Program-made: the position numbers and the translations under genes | Part shown: one piece after another, positions 17,679 to 25,774 of the stretch | Layout: every line of letters starts with the position of its first letter | How positions within the stretch are numbered: position 1 is the stretch's first letter | DNA from: Rhizobium sp. SL42 | GTDB taxonomy: Bacteria; Pseudomonadota; Alphaproteobacteria; Rhizobiales; Rhizobiaceae | Reading direction: 5' to 3' | Length of the DNA stretch: 64,000 nt | Assembly: GCF_021729845.1 (NCBI RefSeq) | Contig: NZ_CP063398.1 | Coordinates: forward strand, 310,001 to 374,000 | Notes under the pieces: model-generated | Seen by the model: the letters and a program-made list of their open reading frames with translations, nothing else | Database searches by the model: none | Told to the model about the DNA's origin: nothing

Positions 17679-18426
17679 CGACGCTGTTCTCAAAACAGCT
17701 GTGACACCGCCAAAGCCGGAGCGGATCAAGCCGGTAAAGCTTGTCGACCGCGTGTTTGATCAATTGATGGAGCGCATCCGCGCCGGCAATTACCCACCCG
17801 ATTCCCGCCTTCCCGGCGAACATGAATTGTCGTCGATGCTTGGCGTGTCGCGGCCCGTCGTGCGCGATGCTCTGGCACGGCTGCGCGAACAAGGCATCGT
17901 CTATGCACGCCAAGGCGCCGGTACCTTTGTCAGTGCCCAGGGATCGTCATCGGCGCAACTATCATACTCTCCGGTCAAGACGATTGCCGATATCCAGCGA
18001 TGCTACGAATTTCGCCTGACCATCGAACCTGCAGCCGCCTATTTCGCCGCCAAACGCCGCGACGAGGCGGCAATCCAGAAAATTGCAGCGGCTCTTGCGG
18101 AGCTGCGTGAAGCGACAAGTCATCAGTTGCATCGCACCGATGCCGACTTCGTCTTTCACCGGGCGGTCACGGAAGCTGCGAACAATCACTATTACACAGC
18201 CTCGCTGGACGCACTGAAAGCGCACATCGCCGTGGGCATGCATTTGCACGGACTGTCGCTACTCGGTCCGAAGCTTGGCCTCGAAAAGGTATATGAGGAG
18301 CACAACACGATTTACCGTGCCATTGCCGAAGGCCGTGCCGAAGACGCCAAAAGCGCCATGCTCAAACATCTGGAAGGGTCTCGCGACCGTCTGTTTGAAG
18401 GCCGTGCACTCGATCTCTCGATCTAG
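17665..18426 (+). CDS. FadR-type GntR transcriptional regulator
   Basis: A 253-aa regulator with an N-terminal winged helix (YPPDSRLPGEHELSSMLGVSRPVVRDALARLREQGIV) and a C-terminal FCD ligand domain with metal-ligand-like D/H residues (ADFVFHRAV, NNHYY). The start is a TTG at 17665 with AAGGAG seven nt upstream, and it overlaps the kinase by 14 nt. It is the last gene of the operon and is the likely regulator of the whole divergent cluster, with an acid-sugar or its phosphate as effector. Candidate operators are at 8365-8387 and 10657-10666. Confidence 0.84.
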   Translation: MAEASDAVLKTAVTPPKPERIKPVKLVDRVFDQLMERIRAGNYPPDSRLPGEHELSSMLGVSRPVVRDALARLREQGIVYARQGAGTFVSAQGSSSAQLSYSPVKTIADIQRCYEFRLTIEPAAAYFAAKRRDEAAIQKIAAALAELREATSHQLHRTDADFVFHRAVTEAANNHYYTASLDALKAHIAVGMHLHGLSLLGPKLGLEKVYEEHNTIYRAIAEGRAEDAKSAMLKHLEGSRDRLFEGRALDLSI

Positions 18427-18486
18427 GCGGAGCTTAGCCGATCCGCCAGCGCCTGACGGCAATCTCCCTCACCCGGCTTCACCGGG
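18426..18486. terminator. Hairpins between the converging GntR and recX genes
   Basis: Two short inverted repeats lie in the 73-nt convergent gap: GGCGGA with TCCGCC (18426-18447, 10-nt loop) and CCCGG with CCGGG (18472-18486, 5-nt loop). Neither has a T-run, so termination here is only suspected from the gene arrangement. Confidence 0.3.
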
Positions 18487-18499
18487 CGAACCTATTTGA

Positions 18500-19057
18500 T
18501 CAGGGATCGCCGTAGAGGATCTGTTCGGCCTCATCGAGATCCATCTGCATGATGCGCCGGCCCAGTTCGAAGCCGAAGCCGTTGCGTGCAAAAGAGGCAA
18601 ACTCCTTCGTTCGCTGCTTTTCATCCGCCTCCGTCTTGCGGAATGGGCCGAAGGCCCGTTTGCGCGCCAGTACCACCGCGGCTCTAAGGTCGTCCGCTTC
18701 CCCGAGAACTGTCGCGACAATCTCACGATCGACGCCTTTCTCCTGGAGCTTGCGGGCAATTGCCCGTTTGGACTTGCCGCTGCGCGCGGCCGAATTCGAA
18801 CGGATCTCGGCATAGGCCTGGTCGTCGAGCACCTTCATGTTGCGACCGAACGTAATGGCAAAGGAGCCGAGCGCCTCCACCTGTGCCTGAGAAATCCCCT
18901 CGAACTTTTGTCTGGCCTTGCGCATGATTGCATCGGACAATTCGCGTTCCGTCATCATGCGCTTTGCCAGACGGTAGGCGGCGGAATTGCGTGCCCAAGC
19001 CAGCATCCGGGCAGTCGGCACTTCCGTTTCATCCGCCGCACTTGTTACTGCATCCAT
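18500..19057 (-). CDS. recX: RecX-family regulatory protein
   Basis: A 185-aa protein with RecX features: three-helix repeats, RLAKRMMTERELSDAIMRK near the start, KSKRAIARKLQEKGVDREIV in the middle, and DDLRAAVVLARKRAFGPFR at the end. RecX binds RecA filaments and restrains recombinase and SOS activity. The ATG at 19057 gives a usual length; an ATG at 19078 is possible and neither has a good ribosome-binding site. The gene sits downstream of repC, with a parS palindrome in between, and not beside recA, so it could be a second, replicon-borne copy. Whether the genome also has a primary recX cannot be seen here. Confidence 0.75.
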   Translation of the reverse strand: MDAVTSAADETEVPTARMLAWARNSAAYRLAKRMMTERELSDAIMRKARQKFEGISQAQVEALGSFAITFGRNMKVLDDQAYAEIRSNSAARSGKSKRAIARKLQEKGVDREIVATVLGEADDLRAAVVLARKRAFGPFRKTEADEKQRTKEFASFARNGFGFELGRRIMQMDLDEAEQILYGDP

Positions 19058-19118
19058 CAAACCAATCTGCCTAACCATAAAGATAGCGAAGAGATCGCAA
19101 TTCCCACCCGTCAACTTC

Positions 19119-19136
19119 CGTTGACAGCTGTCAACG
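19119..19136. other. parS centromere site for RepB
   Basis: CGTTGACAGCTGTCAACG is a perfect 18-bp palindrome. Its inner 16 bp match the repABC parS form GTTNNNNGCNNNNAAC. It lies between the repC stop and recX, a placement known from other repABC plasmids. An additional overlapping inverted repeat (GTCAAC-TTCC-GTTGAC, 19110-19125) extends it to the left. RepB should bind here to couple the replicon to RepA for segregation. Confidence 0.88.
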
Positions 19137-19178
19137 TCTGCATTTCATCCGCCAACGTCTCCACTACGAGGCTGGCCT

Positions 19179-20396
19179 TCATTCCGTTTGCCGTTCAAGG
19201 GCCTGAAGCATCGGATAGACACTGAACGCCGACTTCTCGGCCTTGCGTGTCAGATCGCGAAGGTAACCACCAGGCGACCGGATCTCTTCGGCACGCTCCA
19301 GCATGATTGCCACGACAATTGCCGCCGCCTGTTCGCCCATCGCTGCCTTTGCTTTCTGCCAGGCGTCTGGCGAAACACCAAGCATTGAGCGAACCAGGTC
19401 GGCCGCACGGATCAAATCCTGCCATCCGCTCATTCCACCGCGGGCATAATCACCGATCTGCGGGCAAATCCGCTTCATACGCTCGAGACTGATCGCCATC
19501 TTGCGGTTTTTCGCCAAACTCGGTTCACCCGCTTCCGCCCTTTCTATGACTCTTTGGCCTTCTAATTCAAATGGAAGGTCTGTATTTGAATTCTGTATAT
19601 GACGCTCGTTTTGATCGTCATTGCCGCTCATTTCTTCTTCGGAAAGCGATGAAAGATAAGCGTTTTCCACCTTTGCTCTGAATGCTGCCAGCCGGTCGCG
19701 AAGCGATACAAGCAACGTTGGATCGTAGCCGCGTGGCAAACTGCCGAAAGACATCTCCTGGAACTCGGTTGCAATATCGGCCCAACCGCCTTCACGCCCT
19801 TCTTCCAAGGCCGTGGCAATGATCTTGGAGATATCACGCAGATGTAAAGTCACCTCGGAGCGCTGCGCGCGGATCATCCGGGCTTCAGCCCGTGCCTTTT
19901 CTGCCAAGGACAGGATCTCGGCCGACTTCAGCGCCAGCGGAGCCAGATCAAATCCGAACGCGTCCTCGACAACACCATTGTCATCGCGCCGGCAGAAACG
20001 CTTGCCATTGGCGCTGTCACGACGAAACAGGAGGCCTGCTTCGACCAAGGCCGTCAGATGCCGTCGGATCGTGGCAGGCGCCATACCCCGAGCCCTGAGC
20101 GACAGCTCACGATTGGATGGAAAGACGATGATCGGATTGGCGCCGTCAAGCACGCGCTCTGTCGTGAAGCTGACTAAAGCTTCCAGAAGCCCGATCGCGC
20201 GGTCACTCAAGCCAAAATGGTCGCGCGCCTCGGTCAGTGCCCGAATGAGCTGCCACTTGTCGCTCGCGCCTCTATCATTTCCGCCGTCACCGGCGCGCAG
20301 TTTCTCCTGCCTTTCAGCGACGGATGCTTGGCGGGCAAAGAGCCGCGCAGTCATCCGGCCGCCGCCAAAAGGCGTCGTTGCCAGTCTCTCCACCAT
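19179..20396 (-). CDS. repC: Replication initiator RepC
   Basis: A 405-aa repABC-family initiator, needed and sufficient with its internal origin for replication. It begins with TTPFGGGRMTARLFARQ, the usual RepC amino end. A winged-helix-like region (SNRELSLRARGMAPATIRRHLTALVEAGLLFRRDS) follows, and the C-terminal RepC domain includes SPGGYLRDLTRKAE. AAAGAGGA precedes the ATG at 20396. It is transcribed after repA and repB but separated from repB by 300 nt that encode the antisense ctRNA, which limits RepC synthesis. An AT-rich stretch within the gene is the likely oriV. Confidence 0.95.
   Translation of the reverse strand: MVERLATTPFGGGRMTARLFARQASVAERQEKLRAGDGGNDRGASDKWQLIRALTEARDHFGLSDRAIGLLEALVSFTTERVLDGANPIIVFPSNRELSLRARGMAPATIRRHLTALVEAGLLFRRDSANGKRFCRRDDNGVVEDAFGFDLAPLALKSAEILSLAEKARAEARMIRAQRSEVTLHLRDISKIIATALEEGREGGWADIATEFQEMSFGSLPRGYDPTLLVSLRDRLAAFRAKVENAYLSSLSEEEMSGNDDQNERHIQNSNTDLPFELEGQRVIERAEAGEPSLAKNRKMAISLERMKRICPQIGDYARGGMSGWQDLIRAADLVRSMLGVSPDAWQKAKAAMGEQAAAIVVAIMLERAEEIRSPGGYLRDLTRKAEKSAFSVYPMLQALERQTE
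19541..19660. other. Probable origin of replication (oriV) inside repC
   Basis: This is the lowest-G+C part of repC. It contains a perfect 9-bp inverted repeat (AATTCAAAT at 19564-19572 and ATTTGAATT at 19584-19592) with an 11-nt spacer. In studied repABC replicons oriV lies in an AT-rich segment in the middle of repC where RepC binds. The position here fits, but function is inferred. Confidence 0.6.
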
Positions 20397-20490
20397 GATC
20401 CGGTCCTCTTTGAGGAGCCAAGCCGGACCCGAAAAACATGAAATTTGGCAATAGTTTCAATATTCGGACTCGACATTGCGGTCGCCGACT

Positions 20491-20520
20491 CTTGACTTTG
20501 CACGCTGGAAGTGATTCTCT
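20491..20520 (+). promoter_or_regulatory. Candidate promoter of the repABC antisense RNA
   Basis: CTTGAC (20491-20496) is a good alphaproteobacterial -35. An 18-nt spacer leads to a weak -10, TTCTCT (20515-20520). It would start a transcript near 20526 that ends at the terminator at 20542-20576. It opposes repABC transcription, as expected for the ctRNA. Confidence 0.5.
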
Positions 20521-20524
20521 CGGA

Positions 20525-20576
20525 TTGCTACATAGGAGAGGGGCTTCCGGAACGTCAGGTTTTGGGGGCCTTTTTT
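20525..20576 (+). ncRNA. repABC counter-transcribed RNA (ctRNA / incA)
   Basis: A small antisense RNA of about 50 nt encoded opposite the repB-repC gap, the position and size known for ctRNAs that control RepC translation and incompatibility. It consists mostly of one terminator-type hairpin with a following T-run. The 5' end is estimated from the candidate promoter. It should pair with the repABC leader and cause early termination or hide the repC ribosome-binding site. Confidence 0.7.
20542..20576 (+). terminator. Intrinsic terminator of the ctRNA
   Basis: A 12-bp stem (20542-20553 with 20559-20570) has a 5-nt loop and is followed by TTTTTT. Four of the pairs are G-U in the plus-strand RNA. 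In the opposite (repABC mRNA) sense these become A-C mismatches, so the stem is strong only in the ctRNA direction. Confidence 0.85.
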
Positions 20577-20696
20577 CTTGTCTCCGCGCTTCCTTTCTTG
20601 GGTTTCGCGATGTTTCATCGAGCGGTCGGTCGCGACTTTGCGCCCAGTGCCTCTACTCACTTCAGCAAATCAGCCGGCCGCTTCCGTAGCCTCGCA

Positions 20697-21788
20697 TCAT
20701 TTGCCTGTTTCCTTCGCCTTCAAATGCGCTGCATAAGCCTCGCTCACATGCGCCGACAGCGCATCGATGAAGGCCTCGTCCGCATCCTTGGCAAAATCGA
20801 TCCTGACTGCCCTGCCCTGCCGCTTATAGGCTGCGAAAGCACGGCCACTCGGCGCCAACAACTGATCCGGCTCCGGCTTGTGAGCCCCCGTGTTGCGCGC
20901 CAGCCGGGCAAACAGAAGCTCGAACCGGCGATCGGTTTCGGCCTCCTTGAATGCAGTCACCTTGATCTCGTCCTGCGCCTTCTCATTGCCTGCCGGGCGC
21001 GTATAGAGCTCAACGAGTTTCATCCACCGATCCCGCCCGGCTTTCGGCGCCGGCCCGATGGCACGCACGATATGTTCAGGAATGCCTTCGGCGACCTGGA
21101 TCAGGCGTGACAATTCGGATTTCTGCACCGAAAGCGCATCACCGATGAGCTTCCGGTCGAACCCCCTGGTCACCAGGGTCTGGGCAAACACAGCGCGCTC
21201 GATAAATGACAAATTGCGCCGCTCGGCATTTTCCTTGCCCTGGGCCAGCACGAGTTCGTCATCGGAGAGCGCACGGACCAGAGCCTTGACCTGAATGCCC
21301 AAGGCCTGGGCCGCGCGCATGCGCCGATGGCCATAGGCAACCTGATAGCGACCGTCATCGTCCGGATGCGGCCGGACCAGGATCGGAACCTGTTGGCCGC
21401 TTTCGCGCATGCTCTCGACCAGTTCGATGAACTGCGGGTCATTCACCTCACCCTGGCTCAGCCGATCGGAGATGAAGGACGCATCAACCTGTGCGGTATC
21501 AAGCGAAATCACACGCTCGCCCTCTTCGAGAGCCTGACGGAGCTGCCGCGCTTCTTCGGCTTCACGCGCGATCGACGAGAGCGAAAGGCCCATAGCCTTC
21601 ACCGCCCCGGACGCGCTACGCGCCGGCGCTGCATTTGTTTCCGTCTGTCCTGAAGGCGTCTCATTCGCCTGGCCGGTCGTCTGCGGCGGCACAGGTGCCT
21701 GCGGCAAGGACTTGGTTTCCGGCGCCGGCGTCAACGCTTCACCAAACAGAGCCTTGATTGAATTCTTGCGGTCGCGTCCCGTCGTCAT
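20697..21788 (-). CDS. repB: Partition protein RepB (ParB family)
   Basis: A 363-aa centromere-binding protein. The ParB/Spo0J CTPase-like domain is clear (VPILVRPHPDDDGRYQVAYGHRRMRAA and QGKENAERRNLSFIERAVFA), then a helix-turn-helix region (LIGDALSVQKSELSRLIQVA) that should contact parS at 19119-19136, and a C-terminal dimerisation part. The N-terminus starts with RDRKNSIKALFG, typical of RepB. The start overlaps the repA stop by 4 nt (ATGA). It acts with RepA in segregation and in repression of the operon. Confidence 0.95.
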   Translation of the reverse strand: MTTGRDRKNSIKALFGEALTPAPETKSLPQAPVPPQTTGQANETPSGQTETNAAPARSASGAVKAMGLSLSSIAREAEEARQLRQALEEGERVISLDTAQVDASFISDRLSQGEVNDPQFIELVESMRESGQQVPILVRPHPDDDGRYQVAYGHRRMRAAQALGIQVKALVRALSDDELVLAQGKENAERRNLSFIERAVFAQTLVTRGFDRKLIGDALSVQKSELSRLIQVAEGIPEHIVRAIGPAPKAGRDRWMKLVELYTRPAGNEKAQDEIKVTAFKEAETDRRFELLFARLARNTGAHKPEPDQLLAPSGRAFAAYKRQGRAVRIDFAKDADEAFIDALSAHVSEAYAAHLKAKETGK

Positions 21789-23041
21789 GCCGACCGCCCC
21801 CAGGCTGCGTGGATCAGGGCTTCCACTTCCGAGTTCACCGCGTCCAGGGACTCCATCGCCCGGTCATAGGTACCGCGGGAGAAATTCTCCCGTCCGACCT
21901 CGTATAGCGTCTGCTTGGTGAGGCCCGCATCCGAGACGGCGGTCGACTTCAGCATCGGCGCGGTCAAGACCCGCTCTCCGAACAGCGAGCGCAGGAAGCC
22001 GACAATCTGGGTCTGCGGCCCGTCATGCGGTTCGACGCGGGTAACAAGGTAGCGCAGGAAGTCGAAATTCAGCTGGCCACCGGCCTCGCGCACGACTGCG
22101 AGCAGATCCGATGTCATGAACAGGAACTGGCTCATCGACGCAACGTCGAGCATCTGCGGATGCACGGTCACCAGGACCGAGGTCGAGGCACACAGCGCCG
22201 AGAGGGTCAGGTAACCAAGCTGTGGCGGGCAATCGATGATCACGACATCATAGTCATCGGCGACCGTGGCGAGCGCGGCCTGAACGCGGGTAAAGAACAG
22301 CGAATGTGTATCGCCCGCACGGCGCTCGGCGAGTGCGCGCGGAGTTGCGTGCTCGAATTCCTGCAATTCAAGATTGCCAGGCAACAGGTCGAGATTGTGA
22401 AAATAGGTCTTGCGGATGATGTCCTTCAGCGGCCGCACTTCGCCATCATAACGAATTGCCCCATAGATCGTGTCATTGCCGACAAGATCGAGTTCCGGTT
22501 GATAACCGAAGAGTGCCGAAAGCGATGCCTGCGGATCGAGGTCAACGGCCAGCACCCGGTGGCCGGTCATGGCCAGATATTGCGCCAGATGGACAGACGA
22601 AGTCGTCTTGCCGGACCCGCCCTTGAAGTTGGTCACCGAAATGATTTGCAGATGTTCGCCCCGGGCGGGATCGCGCCATTTTACATAGGAGCGCGCCTTT
22701 CCTTCGTTGCCCTTGGCTCGGGCCTGGTCAGCCAGGAAATGGCGGAGGGCATCGATATCGGACAACGAGTAGTACCGGCGACCGCCAGAGCCGACTTTCG
22801 GCTGCGGACCTTCACCAGCCAGGGACAGCTGGCGCAAATAGCCGTCGGACACACCGATCAGGCGCGCCGCCTCTCCCGAGGTGAACGACCGCAGTGTCTT
22901 TTGCGATGTCGGCGGAAACAGCCGCTCGCGCATCGCTTTCAATTGCGCCGAAAGCGCCTGGGCATCTTCGGCAATGGTCTCGTCGGCAGGGCGCAATGAA
23001 ATTGCCTCTTCCTGTGTTGCCGTGATCGATGGACTGCCCAT
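21785..23041 (-). CDS. repA: Partition ATPase and repressor RepA (ParA family)
   Basis: A 418-aa protein. The N-terminal helix-turn-helix (SFTSGEAARLIGVSDGYLRQLSLAGEGPQP) gives DNA binding and autorepression. The ParA ATPase part has a deviant Walker A (NFKGGSGKTT), switch I (VDLDPQASLS) and Walker B (VVIIDCPPQLG). The ATG at 23041 is chosen because GGAGAAGG lies 4-11 nt upstream; an earlier in-frame ATG at 23092 lacks any ribosome-binding site. It moves RepB-parS complexes along the nucleoid. A perfect TATAAT on the minus strand at 23185-23180 may belong to its promoter. Confidence 0.95.
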   Translation of the reverse strand: MGSPSITATQEEAISLRPADETIAEDAQALSAQLKAMRERLFPPTSQKTLRSFTSGEAARLIGVSDGYLRQLSLAGEGPQPKVGSGGRRYYSLSDIDALRHFLADQARAKGNEGKARSYVKWRDPARGEHLQIISVTNFKGGSGKTTSSVHLAQYLAMTGHRVLAVDLDPQASLSALFGYQPELDLVGNDTIYGAIRYDGEVRPLKDIIRKTYFHNLDLLPGNLELQEFEHATPRALAERRAGDTHSLFFTRVQAALATVADDYDVVIIDCPPQLGYLTLSALCASTSVLVTVHPQMLDVASMSQFLFMTSDLLAVVREAGGQLNFDFLRYLVTRVEPHDGPQTQIVGFLRSLFGERVLTAPMLKSTAVSDAGLTKQTLYEVGRENFSRGTYDRAMESLDAVNSEVEALIHAAWGRSA

Positions 23042-23585
23042 CCGACCTTCTCCATTCTCTTGCAGCTCATCCGACAACGTCGCGGCCCTCATGGTGCGCT
23101 GCTGTCGAAACGGGCAAACTGATTCTACATCCGTGATTCTCTTCGCCGTGGAAATACGCGATTGCGAGAAATAACAGACATTATAGTAATTTACGGCAAA
23201 GCCCCTCTGATGCGGCTTCTATCCGTAACAGCGTGTGACATCAAGCGAGTCGCGTCAAGAGATTTTTGGTCGTCGCGATTTCAACCGCACGTATGACTGT
23301 CCATCGGCCCGCACGATCGCCGAAGCGCAAGAGCGTTATCGGGCTCGTGCGGTGAGCCGCAGCTCTCCTCATCACTCGGGACAGCCGGGCCCATCGCGCG
23401 GGCCTAAGCTCTATATCGTTCAGCTTGCTGTCAGAAAAATCACGCATTGCCGATGACACGCCGCCTGCCCTCAGGCTGGCTCAGCGTGCCTGGCTAGGTG
23501 AAACCACACGACACATGTTTCAACGCCGTCCTGCGCTGACAAGAGAGGGTGGGTTTCCTGCTTCCGTTCACGACAGGTCCAAACC
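23042..23585. promoter_or_regulatory. Divergent gap between repA and the EptA-like gene
   Basis: About 540 nt without a convincing gene. The left part is AT-richer and holds TATAAT on the minus strand (23185-23180), a candidate -10 for repABC, though no good -35 is seen at normal spacing. The right part (23240-23585) is GC-rich. A 72-codon open frame on the minus strand there has no ribosome-binding site or recognisable content. No second parS of the GTTNNNNGCNNNNAAC form was found by eye. Confidence 0.5.
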
Positions 23586-25235
23586 TTGCACAGCGTAACC
23601 CACACAAACGACAATGCAGCACTGCTGCGTCCGCAGATCAGAAGCCTGACGCTGAGCGTGCTCACAGCCCTGTTTCTGTTGTTTTCGACAAATCACACCT
23701 TCTGGACGAAGGCCGCTGCGAATTACGCAAGCCAGCCATTTGCCTTTGCCTCGTTGGTCATCGGGCTGGCTGGCGCCTATATCGCCGCCTGCGTTACCCC
23801 GTCGGTCAAGTACCTGACCAAACCGGTGTTTATCCTGCTTGTGCTTGTAGCTGCAGCCGCCTCCTGGTTCATGGACAGCTATGGCGTCATCATCGATGTC
23901 AACATGATCCGCAACGCGGCGGAGACCAACACGGCCGAAGCCGGTCATTTGATCACGGCCGGTTTCGTCCTGCACATGATGATTTACGGGGTCTTGCCAG
24001 CCTCCCTGATTGCCTGGGTCCGGATAGAGCATGACAGTTTTCCGAGAAAGTTTGTTCGCAACATCAGTGCGATTGCCGCCGGTCTGGCACTCTTTGCGCT
24101 GGCCGGCATTTCCTTCGCCGGCACCCATGCCTCGCTGAGCCGCGAGCATCGCGACATGTTCGCGACGCTCAACCCGTTCGTGCCGATCGGCAAGATGGTC
24201 GACTACGTTATCGCCAGCAATACCGAGCGCAACCTGATCGCCGCTCCGCTGGGAACGGACGCCCGGCTGCTCGGACTGCCTGCCGGCAAGAGAAAACCCC
24301 GACTGACGATCATCGTCACGGGCGAGACCGCGCGTGCGGAGAACTTCTCACTTGGCGGCTACGGTCGGATGACGAATCCCGAGCTTCAGAAACGCGACAT
24401 CTTCTATTTCAACAACGCGACCAGCTGCGGCACCGCGACCGCCACCTCTGTGCCTTGCATGTTTTCCAACCTGACCCGGGAGAATTATTCGCACAGCAAG
24501 GCCCTTGGCACAGAGAATCTGCTCGACGTCCTGTCCCATGCCGGCGTGCATGTCGAATGGTGGGATAACAATACCGGCAGCAAGAACGTGGCGAAACGGG
24601 TCAAAGAAGTCACCCTGTCAAATCGCACTGACAAGCGCTTCTGTTCGGATGGAGAATGCCAGGACGGCGTGCTGCTCGACGGGCTCGACGCCTGGCTCGA
24701 CGGCGTCTCCCAGGATACCGTTCTGGTCCTGCACCAGATGGGCAGCCACGGACCTGCCTACTACCTACGCTACCCCGAGGAATTTCGTCATTTCACTCCG
24801 GAATGCGAAACGGCAGAATTTTCAGAATGCAGCCGCGAGCAAATCGTCAATGCCTATGACAACACCATTCTCTTCACCGATCACGTGCTCGCGACCATCA
24901 TCGACAAGCTGAAGGCACGCGAAGACAAGTTTTCGCCGTCGCTGGTCTATGCTTCAGACCACGGTGAATCCCTGGGCGAATACGGACTATACCTGCATGG
25001 TGCGCCCTATATGCTGGCACCGTCGCAGCAAACCCATGTTCCCATGCTGGTCTGGTTCGGTTCAGAGCAGAAAGCCGGGATGAACCTCGACTGCCTGCGC
25101 AAGGAGACCGAAGGTCCGGCATCGCATGACAACCTGTTTCATACCGCGCTCGGCATGATGCAGGTGGACACGGCAGCACGGGATCCGGCCCTCGATCTTG
25201 CCTCCGCCTGTCGAACTCCCGTGGCGACACAATAA
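23586..25235 (+). CDS. eptA: Phosphoethanolamine transferase, EptA/MCR family
   Basis: A 549-aa inner-membrane enzyme with about five N-terminal transmembrane helices and a periplasmic sulfatase-fold domain. It transfers phosphoethanolamine to lipid A or core sugars and reduces binding of cationic peptides. Key residues match the family: E247 in TGETAR, the CGTATATSVPC segment with nucleophile T285 between the disulfide cysteines C281 and C291, and the metal site in YASDHGESLGE. The start is a TTG at 23586; no ATG fits and the ribosome-binding site is weak. It lies upstream of a PepSY gene and a PmrAB/QseBC-type system that may control it. Confidence 0.9.
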   Translation: MHSVTHTNDNAALLRPQIRSLTLSVLTALFLLFSTNHTFWTKAAANYASQPFAFASLVIGLAGAYIAACVTPSVKYLTKPVFILLVLVAAAASWFMDSYGVIIDVNMIRNAAETNTAEAGHLITAGFVLHMMIYGVLPASLIAWVRIEHDSFPRKFVRNISAIAAGLALFALAGISFAGTHASLSREHRDMFATLNPFVPIGKMVDYVIASNTERNLIAAPLGTDARLLGLPAGKRKPRLTIIVTGETARAENFSLGGYGRMTNPELQKRDIFYFNNATSCGTATATSVPCMFSNLTRENYSHSKALGTENLLDVLSHAGVHVEWWDNNTGSKNVAKRVKEVTLSNRTDKRFCSDGECQDGVLLDGLDAWLDGVSQDTVLVLHQMGSHGPAYYLRYPEEFRHFTPECETAEFSECSREQIVNAYDNTILFTDHVLATIIDKLKAREDKFSPSLVYASDHGESLGEYGLYLHGAPYMLAPSQQTHVPMLVWFGSEQKAGMNLDCLRKETEGPASHDNLFHTALGMMQVDTAARDPALDLASACRTPVATQ

Positions 25236-25257
25236 GATGACGAGATGAACGAAGATA

Positions 25258-25274
25258 CAGATGGCGGCCATCTG
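25258..25274. terminator. Hairpin between the eptA and PepSY genes
   Basis: CAGATGG and CCATCTG form a 7-bp stem with a 3-nt loop, 22 nt after the eptA stop and before the converging PepSY stop. There is no clear T-run. Terminator role inferred from position. Confidence 0.35.
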
Positions 25275-25323
25275 CCTTCGCTTGTCTCTGTGCCGAGGGC
25301 ACGTGTCAAGTTGCAGATCCGCA

Positions 25324-25590
25324 TCAAGGTTGGATGCTGATGTCGAGCGTTACAAAGCTCTTCGGATCAAACTGCGCATTCACCGGCTCGCCCTTTTCAT
25401 TCACGGCATCGACCAGGTAGCAACCGTCCTTCGACCGGATTGAGCGGAGAGTCCACCCGGCTCCCTCCAGCCTGGCCTGCAGCGCCTTTCTCGGCTGCCA
25501 GTCCACAAGGGGCACATTGCATTTGCCGGATGCGACAGCGAAACCGGCAAAGACATGACAGCCCAGGATCGTGACCAACAACAATTTCAT
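25324..25590 (-). CDS. Small secreted PepSY-domain protein
   Basis: An 88-aa protein with a signal peptide (MKLLLVTILGCHVFAGFAVA) and a short PepSY_2-type domain (ARLEGAGWTLRSIRSKDGCYLVDAVNEKGEPVNAQFDP). AAAAGGAGA precedes the ATG. Small PepSY proteins often sit beside OmpR/histidine-kinase pairs and may modulate periplasmic sensing or protease activity. It is transcribed away from the response regulator gene, and the 184-nt gap between them should hold both promoters. The function is unproven. Confidence 0.75.
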   Translation of the reverse strand: MKLLLVTILGCHVFAGFAVASGKCNVPLVDWQPRKALQARLEGAGWTLRSIRSKDGCYLVDAVNEKGEPVNAQFDPKSFVTLDISIQP

Positions 25591-25774
25591 CTCGGTTCTC
25601 CTTTTCGACTGGCAACGATGCGGCTATCGGACCTCTGCCTGACGCGGACCTGAAGGGCTATCTGTGCAGGCGGGGCAACGCATGGACGTTGCGGCTCCAG
25701 TTCAGCTACAGTGACCAGCAGCCGAAGGAATCGTTACAAATGCAGACACATCCAGGCGATCAACCGACAGGGAA

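Noticed and set aside
23241..23459. A 72-codon minus-strand frame in the repA-eptA gap
   Set aside because: No ribosome-binding site, arginine-rich composition as expected of random GC-rich DNA, and no recognisable family.
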